Part shown: positions 1 to 8,349 of the stretch, in pieces | Layout of the letters: the number at the start of each line of letters is the position of its first letter | How positions within the stretch are numbered: the stretch's first letter is position 1 | NCBI GenBank assembly: GCA_910585285.1 | Contig: CAJUDL010000009.1 | Span: forward strand, 26,141 to 90,140 | Reading direction: 5' to 3' | Source of the DNA: an uncultured Muribaculaceae bacterium | Lineage (GTDB): Bacteria; Bacteroidota; Bacteroidia; Bacteroidales; Muribaculaceae | Length of the DNA: 64,000 nucleotides | Notes under the pieces: model-generated | Told to the model about the DNA's origin: nothing | Seen by the model: the letters and a program-made list of their open reading frames with translations, nothing else | The model's database searches: none | Translations under genes and position numbers: made by a program

Positions 1-373
1 CGCCATGACGGGTGTTGTCTTGTTTGCGGAGGCGGAAATCAAGACGCTCATACCGTGTAGCCGGCTCAGTGAAATCTGCCCAGAACTGCGGCACGGCATC
101 TTCGCTCCAAGGTTCATAGCCGGAGGGAGAGATGATAAACACTTGAGGATTCTGTTTTCCTGATTTAAGATAATAGGCGCCTTTCTTATCGGTTTTGGTG
201 ATCTCGTAACCATCGGAGACTAAGACACTTGCAACAGGTTTTCCATCGCATTCCACAGTTCCGGCAACAGTGATGTCCTTGGATGGTTTCAGGGGAAGAG
301 TAGATTTGTAGGTTGATTGCCCAAATGCAGGCAAAGCCATGGTTGCAGCTACGGCAAGAAGATAAGTTTTCAT
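1..373 (-). CDS. Calcineurin-like phosphoesterase, N-terminal part (cut by window edge)
   Basis: Reading the minus strand from the ATG at 373 gives a signal peptide (MKTYLLAVAATMALPAFG) and about 105 further residues that run off the window. The mature part has GTVECDGKPVASVLVSDGYE, TKTDKKGAYYL and VFIISPSGYEPW. This pattern is typical of the N-terminal carboxypeptidase-like fold of Bacteroidetes calcineurin-like phosphoesterases (metallophosphatase N-terminal family). The catalytic metallophosphatase domain would lie beyond base 1 and is not seen. A second in-frame ATG at 382 would add three residues. A good promoter for this gene lies at 404-434. Family assignment is from pattern recognition of the N-terminal domain only. 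Confidence 0.7.
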   Translation of the reverse strand, partial: MKTYLLAVAATMALPAFGQSTYKSTLPLKPSKDITVAGTVECDGKPVASVLVSDGYEITKTDKKGAYYLKSGKQNPQVFIISPSGYEPWSEDAVPQFWADFTEPATRYERLDFRLRKQDNTRHG

Positions 374-403
374 AAATCGCATATCGTTTTTCTAAATTTC
401 TGA

Positions 404-434
404 CAAAATTAACAAAACTTGCTGAAAAACCAAA
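404..434 (-). promoter_or_regulatory. Bacteroidetes-type promoter of the phosphoesterase gene
   Basis: On the minus strand TTTG (434-431) is followed after 19 nt by TAATTTTG (411-404), matching the TTTG/TAnnTTTG consensus. It lies 31 nt upstream of the predicted start codon and next to the palindromic element at 441-586. Confidence 0.6.
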
Positions 435-440
435 TCCGCG

Positions 441-586
441 TTTATCGGGCACAGCCCGATAAAAAGGTTAAAGGGGAAAGGGAATAGGTTAAAGGTGAAT
501 AGGCATGACTCGGTTTGTTGAGGCGCGCCAACTTACCTTTACCCTATTACCTATAACCTTTCACCTTATCGGGGCACCCGATAAAT
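441..586. repeat. Palindromic intergenic element, family B copy 1
   Basis: The ends are two small palindromes, TTTATCGGGCACAGCCCGAT and a TTATCGGGGCACCCGATAAA-like end. Between them, purine-rich AGGTTAAAGG/GGGAATAGG blocks are mirrored as pyrimidine-rich TTACCT/CCTATTACC blocks, so the whole unit could fold into a long hairpin. A larger copy is at 21061-21337, and a half-like purine tract is at 12614-12658. No ORF or transposase is present. The remaining 587-784 is A+T-rich leader DNA of the transporter gene in which I see no other feature. Confidence 0.75.
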
Positions 587-784
587 CAGGATTATTGTAG
601 ATTTAGTTAAATATGGTGGCTAATTAGTTTATTATATGTTGGTTGTATGCATATTAATGCTGTTGGAATTATTTTAACGATGAATTAATGGAATTGAGGT
701 GCAAACGTTTTTCAATAAATTTGCAACATGTCAAAATGACTTATTTTGAAGCCATAATGCTGTTGACCTAAAATTAATACTCAT

Positions 785-2143
785 ATGTTACGAAATCAGA
801 ATCCTTACACCCGGAGGTGGGTAATAGTCGCGACAATTGTTGTGGCGATCGTCTGCAATTATCTTGATAGGCAGTTGCTTTCGATTTTAAAACCTGAGAT
901 TCTCGGTCATTTCAATATCGGAGATATCGAATTTGCATGGATTCTCAATGTGTTCCTGATCTGCTATGCGATAATGTATCCGGTTTCAGGAATACTTGTG
1001 GATAAGTTTGGTCCAAAGCCGGTAATGTTTGGAGGTATCGCGGCGTGGTCGCTTGCCTGTATCGGTGGCGGTTTGTCGCAGGATGTATATCAGTTTGCGG
1101 CATGTCGTGGCATTCTCGGTCTTGCCGAACCGACTATATTTACGGGTCAGATTGTGGCTGTAACGCTATGGTTTGAAAAGAAGACACGGGCTACTGCCAA
1201 CGCTCTCTGTCAGGCTGGCGGCTCAATAGGCACAATGACAGCCCCTCTTGCCGTGGCATGGATGGTGAGATATTTTCCATGGCAGGATGTTTTCATTATT
1301 GCCGGAGTTGTTGGGCTCGCGATAGCGGGATTGTGGTGGATAGTATATAGCAAACCGCAACCGGAGTTCCTGGCAATGACTCTTGACGAACCGACGGCAA
1401 AAGTAAAGAACCAGCGTTATTTCAAGCTCGGTGCTCTGTTTGGGACCAGTGCACTATGGGGTGTGATACTCATACGCCTTGTAAGTGATCCGGTGTGGTA
1501 TTTTATAAATTTCTGGCTTCCAGGGTATCTTCGTAATCTTGGAGTGGAGCAAGGTATGGGTACGCAGGAGACGCTTGATATGATACAATATATAGGTGGA
1601 ATACCGTTTCTTGTTGGCGCAACGCTTGGAGTGTTGGCTTCGGCTTATTCCGACAGATTGGTGTCGCGAGGATGGAACTCACTGAGGTCACGTAAGGTTG
1701 TGATGAGTCTCTCTGCGTGTGTCGCTCCTATAATAGCCCTTGTGCCCATGTTAAGCCATTGGGAGGGGGTGGCGTTTTCCGTACGCCTCGGTCTGATCAC
1801 AGCAGTGTTCGCTATTGTGGCGTTTGTCTGCCTTGTGTGGCTATATAATATCGGGGTTGTAGTGGCAGAATCTTTCCCGGTTAAGAACGTGGCTTCGGTG
1901 ATAGGTATTGCCTGCGGTGCAGGTGCGGTTGGGGCTGCCGGCTTTAATCTTATAGTCGGTTCGTTGATGTCGACTATGGGTGAATATCTTTTCTATTGCA
2001 TGGGAGCGCTTCATCCAATAGCAGCTTTTGTGCTTATCAAACTTGTTAAGCCCGCTGTGCCTGATTCAAAAAATAGTATTGAAGATTCAAAAGATAGTTC
2101 AATTGATAATGATGTATGCGGTCTCGATGCTGCCGCCAATTAA
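785..2143 (+). CDS. MFS transporter, hexuronate (ExuT-like) family
   Basis: A 452-residue inner-membrane protein with about 12 hydrophobic segments. NYLDRQLLSILKPEI near residues 25-40 and the loop GILVDKFGPKP after the second helix are typical of the anion:cation symporter group of the major facilitator superfamily, which includes hexuronate and galactonate carriers. The charged C-terminal tail (SKNSIEDSKDSS) is cytoplasmic. The oxidoreductase at 2863-4308 belongs to the fructuronate reductase/mannitol dehydrogenase family, which supports uptake of a hexuronate or related sugar acid. The exact substrate cannot be read from the sequence. It starts at the first ATG, and a hairpin follows at 2208-2234. 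Confidence 0.8.
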   Translation: MLRNQNPYTRRWVIVATIVVAIVCNYLDRQLLSILKPEILGHFNIGDIEFAWILNVFLICYAIMYPVSGILVDKFGPKPVMFGGIAAWSLACIGGGLSQDVYQFAACRGILGLAEPTIFTGQIVAVTLWFEKKTRATANALCQAGGSIGTMTAPLAVAWMVRYFPWQDVFIIAGVVGLAIAGLWWIVYSKPQPEFLAMTLDEPTAKVKNQRYFKLGALFGTSALWGVILIRLVSDPVWYFINFWLPGYLRNLGVEQGMGTQETLDMIQYIGGIPFLVGATLGVLASAYSDRLVSRGWNSLRSRKVVMSLSACVAPIIALVPMLSHWEGVAFSVRLGLITAVFAIVAFVCLVWLYNIGVVVAESFPVKNVASVIGIACGAGAVGAAGFNLIVGSLMSTMGEYLFYCMGALHPIAAFVLIKLVKPAVPDSKNSIEDSKDSSIDNDVCGLDAAAN

Positions 2144-2207
2144 TTAGTGTTAGAGTTAAAGTATAGTTAAGTCGGGATGTCCGCCTTAGCGGCAGTAGTC
2201 GAGTGTG

Positions 2208-2234
2208 AATACCCACGGGACTCCCGTGGGTATT
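2208..2234 (+). terminator. Hairpin after the MFS transporter gene
   Basis: A perfect 12-bp stem (AATACCCACGGG with CCCGTGGGTATT) closes on a 3-nt loop 65 nt after the transporter stop codon. The following T-run is weak (TATTTCC), so termination may be partial. Confidence 0.6.
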
Positions 2235-2287
2235 TCCAACTAAATCGCATGAAGATATTATATCAATTTATGCGAATTTTGCGTTTA

Positions 2288-2345
2288 GGATATGGGGTGA
2301 TATGGGGCGATATAGGGTGTGATGGGGCTGCATGGGGGATGGGAA
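2288..2345 (+). repeat. Degenerate tandem GATATGGGG repeat, family E copy 1
   Basis: Imperfect 9-10-nt units (ATATGGGGTG, ATATGGGGCG, ATATAGGGTG, GATGGGGCTG, CATGGGGGAT) are repeated on the plus strand directly upstream of the thioredoxin-like gene. A related tract is at 5043-5095. No protein-coding signal is apparent. Confidence 0.6.
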
Positions 2346-2357
2346 GAAGAGGACTGT

Positions 2358-2828
2358 ATGAAAGGATTTTTAGAAATATTGATGGGGTTGGTGATGGTCG
2401 CGTTTACTGGGTGTGTCAATGAACGTGAGGAGCCGGTATGGTCACTACAGGTCGGTGACAGATTGCCTGAGTTTGAGATTACCCTCAATAATGGCGATAT
2501 GGTCACAACCGAATCGTTGCGCGGCTTGGAGAGTGTGATCGTTTTTTTCAACACTTCTTGCGGAGATTGTCGTCGCGAATTACCGGAAATTCAGAAACTT
2601 TACGATGAATGCATTCTGCAGAACAGACCGATTCGCTTTATATGCATATCCCGAGAGGAGGGGGCGGCGTCAGTGGCTAAATTTTGGAATGAAAACCATT
2701 TCACTATGCCTTATTCTGCCCAAACAGACAGACGAATATATAACCTCTTTGCCTCTTCAGGAATCCCTCGTCTTTATGAAGTGGATAAAGATTTGGTAAT
2801 TAAAAGGGTAAACGAATTTGACAATTGA
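2358..2828 (+). CDS. TlpA/ResA-like thioredoxin-fold lipoprotein
   Basis: A 156-residue protein. The N-terminus MKGFLEILMGLVMVAFTGC is a lipoprotein signal with a lipobox ending at Cys19. The thioredoxin fold starts with GDRLPEFEITLNNGD, then VIVFFNTSCGDCRRELPEIQ carries the CxxC redox pair (CGDC), and SGIPRLYEVDKD holds the cis-proline (IP) strand. The family works as periplasmic thiol-disulfide reductases or peroxiredoxin-like proteins, here anchored to a membrane. An upstream in-frame ATG at 2319 would add 13 residues from the tandem repeat and spoil the signal peptide, so 2358 is preferred. It lies between two sugar-acid genes with which no functional link is obvious. Confidence 0.8.
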   Translation: MKGFLEILMGLVMVAFTGCVNEREEPVWSLQVGDRLPEFEITLNNGDMVTTESLRGLESVIVFFNTSCGDCRRELPEIQKLYDECILQNRPIRFICISREEGAASVAKFWNENHFTMPYSAQTDRRIYNLFASSGIPRLYEVDKDLVIKRVNEFDN

Positions 2829-2860
2829 AACGATTCAACGAATTTGATAATTGAAACGAT
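2811..2860 (+). repeat. 26-nt tandem duplication across a stop codon
   Basis: Two adjacent copies of AACGAATTTGAYAATTGAAA plus CGAT cover 2811-2836 and 2837-2860. Copy 1 holds the stop codon of the thioredoxin-like gene, and copy 2 provides the TTG that can be read as an alternative start of the next gene. Confidence 0.85.
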
Positions 2861-2862
2861 AT

Positions 2863-4308
2863 ATGAAAACTGCTAATGTAATTACACCCGGCTACGATAG
2901 AGAGAATGTGACGCCGGGTATTCTTCATTTTGGTGTGGGTAATTTCCATCGTGCCCACGAAGAATTTTATACTAATGAGTTGCTTGGCAAAGATCCTTTG
3001 CAGCATTGCTGGGGAATAATCGGTGCAATGTTGCTCCCTTCCGATGAACGCCTTTATCGTGCCCTTAAACAGCAGAAGGGTGAATACTCACTGACTTTGT
3101 GTGGCTGTGACGGCGATGACAAGACTTTGAAAATTGGTTCTCTTAAGGATGTTGTGTGGGCACAAGAGGATCCAGAATGTATTTTGGATCTTGTCGCCGA
3201 TAAGAGTATTAGAATCGTATCAATGACAATAACGGAAGGTGGGTATAACATTAATAAAGCGAGTGGAGAATTTATGTTTTCAAATGAAGGGGTTGAGCAT
3301 GATCTGAATAATCCTCAGAATCCCGTAACAGTTTTCGGATATGTGGCTGAGGGTTTGCGTAGACGCAGGGATAAGGGTATCGGCGGAGTGACCATTCTTA
3401 CGTGCGACAATCTTCAGCATAATGGAGACACTGCCCGAAAAGCGTTTATGAGCTTTTTTCGTGCCCAGGATGAGGAATTAGCAGGATGGGCAGAAAAGAA
3501 TGTTTCTTTTCCGAACAGTATGGTTGACCGTATCACACCTGCAACTTTACCCTCCGATATAGACCGGCTTAACAAGAAAAACGGCACAGATGACAAGGCA
3601 CCGGTTTATTGTGAGGATTTCATTCAGTGGGTTATTGAAGACAAGTTTGTGGCAGGTCGCCCCCAATGGGAGGCAGTAGGTGTTGAATTTACCGATGATG
3701 TCTCAGCTTACGAGAATATGAAACTCAGTCTCCTTAATGCTTCGCATACCTTGCTTTCATATCCATCTTTTCTTGCAGGATATAGAAAAGTGGATGACGC
3801 TATGCATGACCGACGGATTGTGGCGTTTGTGCGTGATTTTATGGATAAGGATATAACTCCGTATGTTCCGGCACCGGGCAACATCGATCTCGAAGAATAC
3901 AAAGAGAAATTGATAGAGAGGTTTGGCAATCGCTCTGTAAGCGATCAGATTGCCCGGCTTTGCTTTGACGGAATTTCGAAATTTCCGGTATATATTATGC
4001 CGAATCTTGCTAAAATGATACGGCATGGAAAGGATCTGACCCGAATGGCGTATCTTATAGCCGTTTATCGCGATTATCTGAAATATCACACAGATGATAA
4101 CGGTGAAGAATTTGAGCCGTCAGAGCCCTGGCTTACGTTTGATGACAAACAGCTTATCGAATCCGACAATCCTGAGGATTTCCTTTCTCTTTCAGCATTC
4201 GGAGGAGTGGACTTGAAAGGATCTTCAGAATTTCTGGCTCTCTATGATAAATTCAGCCACGACATTCGAGAGAAAGGAGCGATGAAAACCCTCGAAAAGA
4301 TAATATAA
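2863..4308 (+). CDS. Mannitol dehydrogenase-family oxidoreductase (probable fructuronate reductase)
   Basis: About 481 residues. ILHFGVGNFHRAHEEFYTNE near the start is the nucleotide-binding signature of the polyol-specific long-chain dehydrogenase family (mannitol 2-dehydrogenase, fructuronate reductase UxuB, altronate oxidoreductase). The catalytic pattern K-x4-N-x2-H is intact in KLSLLNASH near residue 290. Length fits the family (480-490). With the ExuT-like carrier upstream, reduction of fructuronate to mannonate with NADH is the best guess, but mannitol oxidation is possible. The ATG at 2863 is preferred over the in-frame TTG at 2851, which lies in a tandem duplication. The gene ends before hairpins at 4373-4400 and 4431-4469. 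Confidence 0.8.
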   Translation: MKTANVITPGYDRENVTPGILHFGVGNFHRAHEEFYTNELLGKDPLQHCWGIIGAMLLPSDERLYRALKQQKGEYSLTLCGCDGDDKTLKIGSLKDVVWAQEDPECILDLVADKSIRIVSMTITEGGYNINKASGEFMFSNEGVEHDLNNPQNPVTVFGYVAEGLRRRRDKGIGGVTILTCDNLQHNGDTARKAFMSFFRAQDEELAGWAEKNVSFPNSMVDRITPATLPSDIDRLNKKNGTDDKAPVYCEDFIQWVIEDKFVAGRPQWEAVGVEFTDDVSAYENMKLSLLNASHTLLSYPSFLAGYRKVDDAMHDRRIVAFVRDFMDKDITPYVPAPGNIDLEEYKEKLIERFGNRSVSDQIARLCFDGISKFPVYIMPNLAKMIRHGKDLTRMAYLIAVYRDYLKYHTDDNGEEFEPSEPWLTFDDKQLIESDNPEDFLSLSAFGGVDLKGSSEFLALYDKFSHDIREKGAMKTLEKII

Positions 4309-4430
4309 ATAGAGATTTCGGGGCTAATTGCGGGCATGGAGAATCAGAGCTAACGCAGACTCTAGATTCGATTCCGAAAATCCGCTGATCCGGATTTCGG
4401 GCTTGCGCCCTCAACACAGTATTTGAAAGC

Positions 4431-4469
4431 AGGAGAGCATATTATTGATTTTCAATAATATGCTCTCCT
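4431..4469. terminator. Bidirectional terminator hairpin between the oxidoreductase and tRNA-Leu genes
   Basis: An 18-bp perfect stem (AGGAGAGCATATTATTGA and its complement) encloses a 3-nt loop. It lies between the plus-strand oxidoreductase and the minus-strand tRNA, which converge here, so it can serve both. A second, weaker hairpin (CCGAAAATCCG with CGGATTTCGG) lies at 4373-4400. Confidence 0.75.
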
Positions 4470-4474
4470 GTTTG

Positions 4475-4556
4475 TGCGCACGAAGGGACTCGAACCCCCA
4501 CGTCGTTAGACACTAGATCCTAAGTCTAGCGCGGCTACCAATTACGCCACGTGCGC
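4475..4556 (-). tRNA. tRNA-Leu (anticodon UAG)
   Basis: The minus strand folds into a class II tRNA of 82 nt. The acceptor stem is GCGCACG with CGTGCGC, the discriminator is A, the D arm contains AATTGGTAG, the anticodon stem CTAGA encloses CTTAGGA (anticodon TAG), a long variable arm is present, and the T arm contains GGGTTCGAGTCCC. The 3' CCA is not encoded. Confidence 0.95.
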
Positions 4557-4560
4557 GAAA

Positions 4561-4600
4561 CTGTTGCAAAGTTACAAATATTTTGTAACTTTTGCAACAG
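4561..4600. promoter_or_regulatory. Palindromic promoter region of tRNA-Leu
   Basis: CTGTTGCAAAGTTACAAA is mirrored by TTGTAACTTTTGCAACAG with a 4-nt centre. The left half carries TAACTTTG on the minus strand (4574-4567), about 11 nt before the tRNA 5' end, and is the probable tRNA promoter. Further upstream, 4639-4710 holds another inverted repeat (TTTACAATAAAG with CTTTATTGTAAA) around two GGATTAAT copies. It lies just after the PII-like gene stop and may end the efflux operon. Confidence 0.5.
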
Positions 4601-4732
4601 TTGAAGAGAATTTAAGGGAATTAAATTTTATCACCAGGTTTACAATAAAGATTAAAATTCTTCTATAGGGATTAATCTTCTACCATAAGGATTAATTTCT
4701 TTATTGTAAAAATATATTGTCATGGTGCGCAA

Positions 4733-5026
4733 TCAGATTGTGGCGATTGTGTCCCAGACAAAGGCGCGGAGCCCAAGGAGCGGTTTGTTCTCATCAAGCT
4801 CTTTGAGATGTCGGAGCACCGGTTCTACGCGGTCGTCTTCCACAAATGTGAGGATGGCGGAAGCCAGCGACGGCCATGCGTGGGTGCCATAATGCGGATC
4901 TCCGGTTTTGCTTCCGCGACCCTGCACCTCGCCGAAGGCTGTGAAGCCTCGGCAAGACATGCGGGTGAGCACATCGATGATTTTTTCGTGATGTGCCTGG
5001 TCATATGAGATGAATATTGCTTTCAT
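4733..5026 (-). CDS. Small PII-like/DUF3240-type signalling protein
   Basis: A 97-residue soluble protein, MKAIFISYDQAHHEKIIDVL followed by SCRGFTAFGEVQGRGSKTGD. The ferredoxin-like strand-helix-strand start and the GFT...VQGRGS T-loop-like segment resemble PII/CutA-superfamily proteins. It is the last gene of the minus-strand efflux operon, 92 nt after the RND pump. DUF3240/PII-like proteins are known next to heavy-metal RND pumps; here the pump is of the drug/hydrophobe type. A role in sensing a small ligand or controlling the pump is inferred from position only. Confidence 0.6.
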   Translation of the reverse strand: MKAIFISYDQAHHEKIIDVLTRMSCRGFTAFGEVQGRGSKTGDPHYGTHAWPSLASAILTFVEDDRVEPVLRHLKELDENKPLLGLRAFVWDTIATI

Positions 5027-5042
5027 TTTTTTTCTTTTTTTG

Positions 5043-5095
5043 ACCCTATATGGGGTTATGTGGTGATATAGGGCTGGATGGGGCTATATGGGAAT
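5043..5095. repeat. Degenerate GATATGGGG repeat, family E copy 2
   Basis: CTATATGGGG, TTATGTGGTG, ATATAGGGCTG, GATGGGGCTA and TATGGGAATG units resemble the tract at 2288-2345 in the same orientation. It occupies the spacer between the RND pump and the PII-like gene. Confidence 0.55.
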
Positions 5096-5118
5096 GGAGA
5101 GGAGAGAGGAGGGTGATT

Positions 5119-8100
5119 TTATTTCGAGTGTTTTGCGCGGAGCTTGCGACGGTTTCTTTTCACTCCGTTGCCGGCGAATACGCAGTAGAGCACAGGCACG
5201 AAGAGGAGTGTGAGCACCGTGGAGAATGTCAGACCGCCAATCACGGCAGTACCCATCGGGCGCCACATCTCAGCTCCCTGACCGGTACCGACAGCCATCG
5301 GCACCATACCGAGGATGGTGGTGAGTGTGGTCATGACAACAGGACGCAGACGCGAGCGACCACCATCGATCACTGCTTTGCGGATAGACATTCCACGTTC
5401 GCGGTTAAGCGTGATATAGTCGATGAGCACGATACCGTTCTTCACAACAATACCTATAAGCATGATAGCTCCGATCATAGACATGATGTTGAGCGTGTGT
5501 CCTGTCAGCCAGAGTATAAGGAATACTCCGGAAAAGGCGAAGAGCAGTGATGTCATGATGATTGCTGGATATGTTAGAGATTCAAACTGAGCAGCCATCA
5601 CTATGTATACAAGAATAATTATCAGGACTCCAAGCATAAGGAGATCGCTGAAAGAATCCTGCTGGTCTTCGTAGCTTCCCGCTATCTGGATTGTAACTCC
5701 CGAGGGGAGATGCATATTTGCCATTTCTGCTTCTGCCGAGGCAACGACCTCACTCATCGGTGCTCCGTCAACAACGGCAGATACGGTGATTATACGTTCG
5801 CGGTCCTTTCGTTCAATTGTAGGAGGCGTGAAGCGCTCCACAACAGTTCCGAGTTCCTTAAGCCTGATTCCCTTTCCCTGATTGGAATAGATGACGATGT
5901 TTTCGATATCCTCAATGCTTGTGCGGTGTTCGGGCGCATACATCACCTTGATATCATATTCTTCTCCATCTTCACGGAATTGGGAGGCGGTGGAGCCATT
6001 GATTCGGTTGCGCAGATAGAAGGCAGCTGTCTGAAGGTTTATGCCATACATCGAAAGTTTCTCGCGGTCGAAATCAACCTGATATTCCGGCTGGTAATCG
6101 GATCTTGAGATTGTTATGTCGGCGGTGCCTTCGATTCCAGAGAGAATCTGCTTGAGTTCCTGCGCCACTTTGTCGGTTTCTTCAAAATCATATCCGTATA
6201 TCTCGAAGTCGACGGTGCTCTGACCACCCATGCCGGCTCCTCGTCCACCACCGACATTTACTTGCGCTTTTTTGAATTCAGGGAATCCTTGATTAATATC
6301 TTTACGCATTTCGTCAGCGATTTCACGAATGCCTCGTTTGCGGTCGCCAGGATCCTGAAGACGTATGTTCATTGAGATGATGTGTGGACCGTTATCCGAC
6401 AATGAAGCGAACGTGTTGTCGGCACTTGCCGGTCCGACAGTATAGTTCATTACTGTTATTTCCGGATATTTTGCTCTCCATAGGGAGTCAAGTCTGACCA
6501 TGACTTCTTGTGCTTCTTCAACTCTTGAGCCGATTGGTAATTCGAGGTTGACACCGATTCGACCGTTATCCTGAGTTGGGAAGAATTCTGTTCCCACAAA
6601 TCTCAAAAGAAATATTGAACCCGCAAAAATACCAAGACATATAACGATGGTCACAGCTCTGTGGGTCACTACCTTGCCGAGAAGTCCGGCATATCCATTG
6701 TCGAATTTGTCGAGAGCTCGTTCAACATATGAATACCAGTTTTTCTTATTGCCGTCAGTTGCTTTCCCTTTCAGTCTTAACCACTGGCTACAGAGCATCG
6801 GGGTGAGTGAGAGGGCACAGGTTGTTGAAATTATCATCATAATAGTCACCATCCATCCGAGCTGGCGGAAGAGCACTCCAGTCATGCCAGTTACGAGTGT
6901 AAGAGGGAAGAACACCGCTATAAGTGTCAGAGTGGAAGCGATAACAGAGATTGCGACCTCATTTGTGCCGTGCACTGCCGCCTGTTTCGGGTCTGCCCCA
7001 CGTTCGATGTGAGTAGTGACATTTTCAAGCACCACAATCGCATCGTCCACAACCATACCAATAGAAATGGATAAGGCAGACAGCGATACAATATTCAAGG
7101 TGTTGCCTGTGGCGAAGAGGTAAATGAACGAAGCAATCAGAGATACCGGGATCGTGATGACGATGATCAGGGTGGCTCTCCAGCGTCCGAGGAAGAGGAA
7201 TACAACGATCATCACAAAAAGCAGGGCGTAAAGCACAGTCTCTACGAGGGCAGATATTGTGTTACGGATATTGTCGGAGGTATCAACAATCACTCCGATC
7301 TTTACATCGGAAGGAAGATTCTTCTGAAGAGAAGGAAGCATCTTCATGACCTTGTTTGAAATTTCTACCGAGTTGGCACCGCTTTGTTTCTGGATAACGA
7401 TCATCGCACCTTCCTTGCCATCGTTGTATGTCTGCTGGGTGCGTTCCTCAAGGCTGTCAACTACTTTTGCAACATCGCTGAGATATACGATTTTGCCTTG
7501 GAAACTTCCAACCGGAATCTTTTCCATTTGAGAGGTTTCCTCAAACTCTCCCTGTACGCGTAATGCATATGTGTTTGAGCCGATATCGAATGATCCGCCG
7601 GGCACATTGCGGTTTTCAGCTCCGATTACGGAAGCTATCTGCTCCACCGACAGATTGTATGCCTCGAGTCTATTGGGATCGACATATACATGAATCTCTC
7701 GTTTGGGAGCACCGGAGATTGACACCGATCCGACACCATCAACACGCGCGAGGGGGTTGGCGACATTGTCGTCGAGAATTTTATAAAGTCCCGGCATACT
7801 TTCGTTTGCCTGCACAGATAGGAGGCATATTGGGATCATATCTGTGGAGAATTTGAAGATAATCGGGTTTTCCGAGTCATCCGGAAGCTGCGATTTGACC
7901 ATGTCGAGTTTGTCGCGCACATCATTTGTAAGCACGTCTATGTCGTAGCCGTATTCAAATTCTAGAGTTATGACTGACGTGTTTTCCCTTGAAGTTGAGG
8001 TTATGTGTTTCAGATGCTCAACAGAATTGAGAGCATTTTCAAGCGGCTTGGTTACATTCTGTTCTATATCTTTGGCGGATGCTCCCGGATACATCGTAAT

Positions 8101-8241
8101 GACCATTATGGTATTGGTATCAATATCCGGATAAAGGTCGATAGGGAGTTTCGCCAGAGAGAAGAGACCGAGTATTATTACAGTGACGAAACAAAGTGTT
8201 GTCATCACCGGTCTTTTTACTGCTGAACTATATAGAGACAT
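5119..8241 (-). CDS. RND efflux pump, AcrB/MexB-type (HAE1) inner-membrane subunit
   Basis: At 1040 residues it has the usual length for this family. It begins [20 protein letters not shown], an N-terminal helix followed by the first large periplasmic domain ([28 protein letters not shown]). The TM4 motif [14 protein letters not shown] near residue 400 holds the paired Asp residues of the proton relay. [15 protein letters not shown] in the second periplasmic half and [13 protein letters not shown] near residue 930 are also typical. It would export drugs, bile acids or other amphiphiles through the adaptor and TolC partner encoded just upstream. The C-terminus is short and basic. Confidence 0.92.
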   Translation of the reverse strand: MSLYSSAVKRPVMTTLCFVTVIILGLFSLAKLPIDLYPDIDTNTIMVITMYPGASAKDIEQNVTKPLENALNSVEHLKHITSTSRENTSVITLEFEYGYDIDVLTNDVRDKLDMVKSQLPDDSENPIIFKFSTDMIPICLLSVQANESMPGLYKILDDNVANPLARVDGVGSVSISGAPKREIHVYVDPNRLEAYNLSVEQIASVIGAENRNVPGGSFDIGSNTYALRVQGEFEETSQMEKIPVGSFQGKIVYLSDVAKVVDSLEERTQQTYNDGKEGAMIVIQKQSGANSVEISNKVMKMLPSLQKNLPSDVKIGVIVDTSDNIRNTISALVETVLYALLFVMIVVFLFLGRWRATLIIVITIPVSLIASFIYLFATGNTLNIVSLSALSISIGMVVDDAIVVLENVTTHIERGADPKQAAVHGTNEVAISVIASTLTLIAVFFPLTLVTGMTGVLFRQLGWMVTIMMIISTTCALSLTPMLCSQWLRLKGKATDGNKKNWYSYVERALDKFDNGYAGLLGKVVTHRAVTIVICLGIFAGSIFLLRFVGTEFFPTQDNGRIGVNLELPIGSRVEEAQEVMVRLDSLWRAKYPEITVMNYTVGPASADNTFASLSDNGPHIISMNIRLQDPGDRKRGIREIADEMRKDINQGFPEFKKAQVNVGGGRGAGMGGQSTVDFEIYGYDFEETDKVAQELKQILSGIEGTADITISRSDYQPEYQVDFDREKLSMYGINLQTAAFYLRNRINGSTASQFREDGEEYDIKVMYAPEHRTSIEDIENIVIYSNQGKGIRLKELGTVVERFTPPTIERKDRERIITVSAVVDGAPMSEVVASAEAEMANMHLPSGVTIQIAGSYEDQQDSFSDLLMLGVLIIILVYIVMAAQFESLTYPAIIMTSLLFAFSGVFLILWLTGHTLNIMSMIGAIMLIGIVVKNGIVLIDYITLNRERGMSIRKAVIDGGRSRLRPVVMTTLTTILGMVPMAVGTGQGAEMWRPMGTAVIGGLTFSTVLTLLFVPVLYCVFAGNGVKRNRRKLRAKHSK

Positions 8242-8249
8242 TACTGGTA

Positions 8250-8347
8250 ATGTTTAATGTTTAATGTGAAATGTTTAATTAGGAATTAGGAATTAGAAAT
8301 TAGGAGTTAGGAATTTCCAAAGCCTAAAACCTAAAGCCTAAAGCCTC
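8250..8347. repeat. Short degenerate tandem repeats in the adaptor-pump spacer
   Basis: The 108-nt spacer within the efflux operon consists almost entirely of simple repeats: TAATGTTTAATGTTTAATG, then (TTAGGAA)n-like units and (CCTAAAG)n units. The last two are reverse complements of each other in part, so they can pair. I see no promoter or ORF. Confidence 0.65.
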
Positions 8348-8349
8348 TT

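Noticed and set aside
2177..2554. Short ORFs on both strands around 2.2-2.55 kb
   Set aside because: They are made of the GATATGGGG repeat and frames shadowing the thioredoxin-like gene.
5050..5550. A 166-residue plus-strand ORF over the end of the RND pump gene
   Set aside because: It is antisense to a clear RND coding sequence, has a low-complexity His-rich product and no family pattern.
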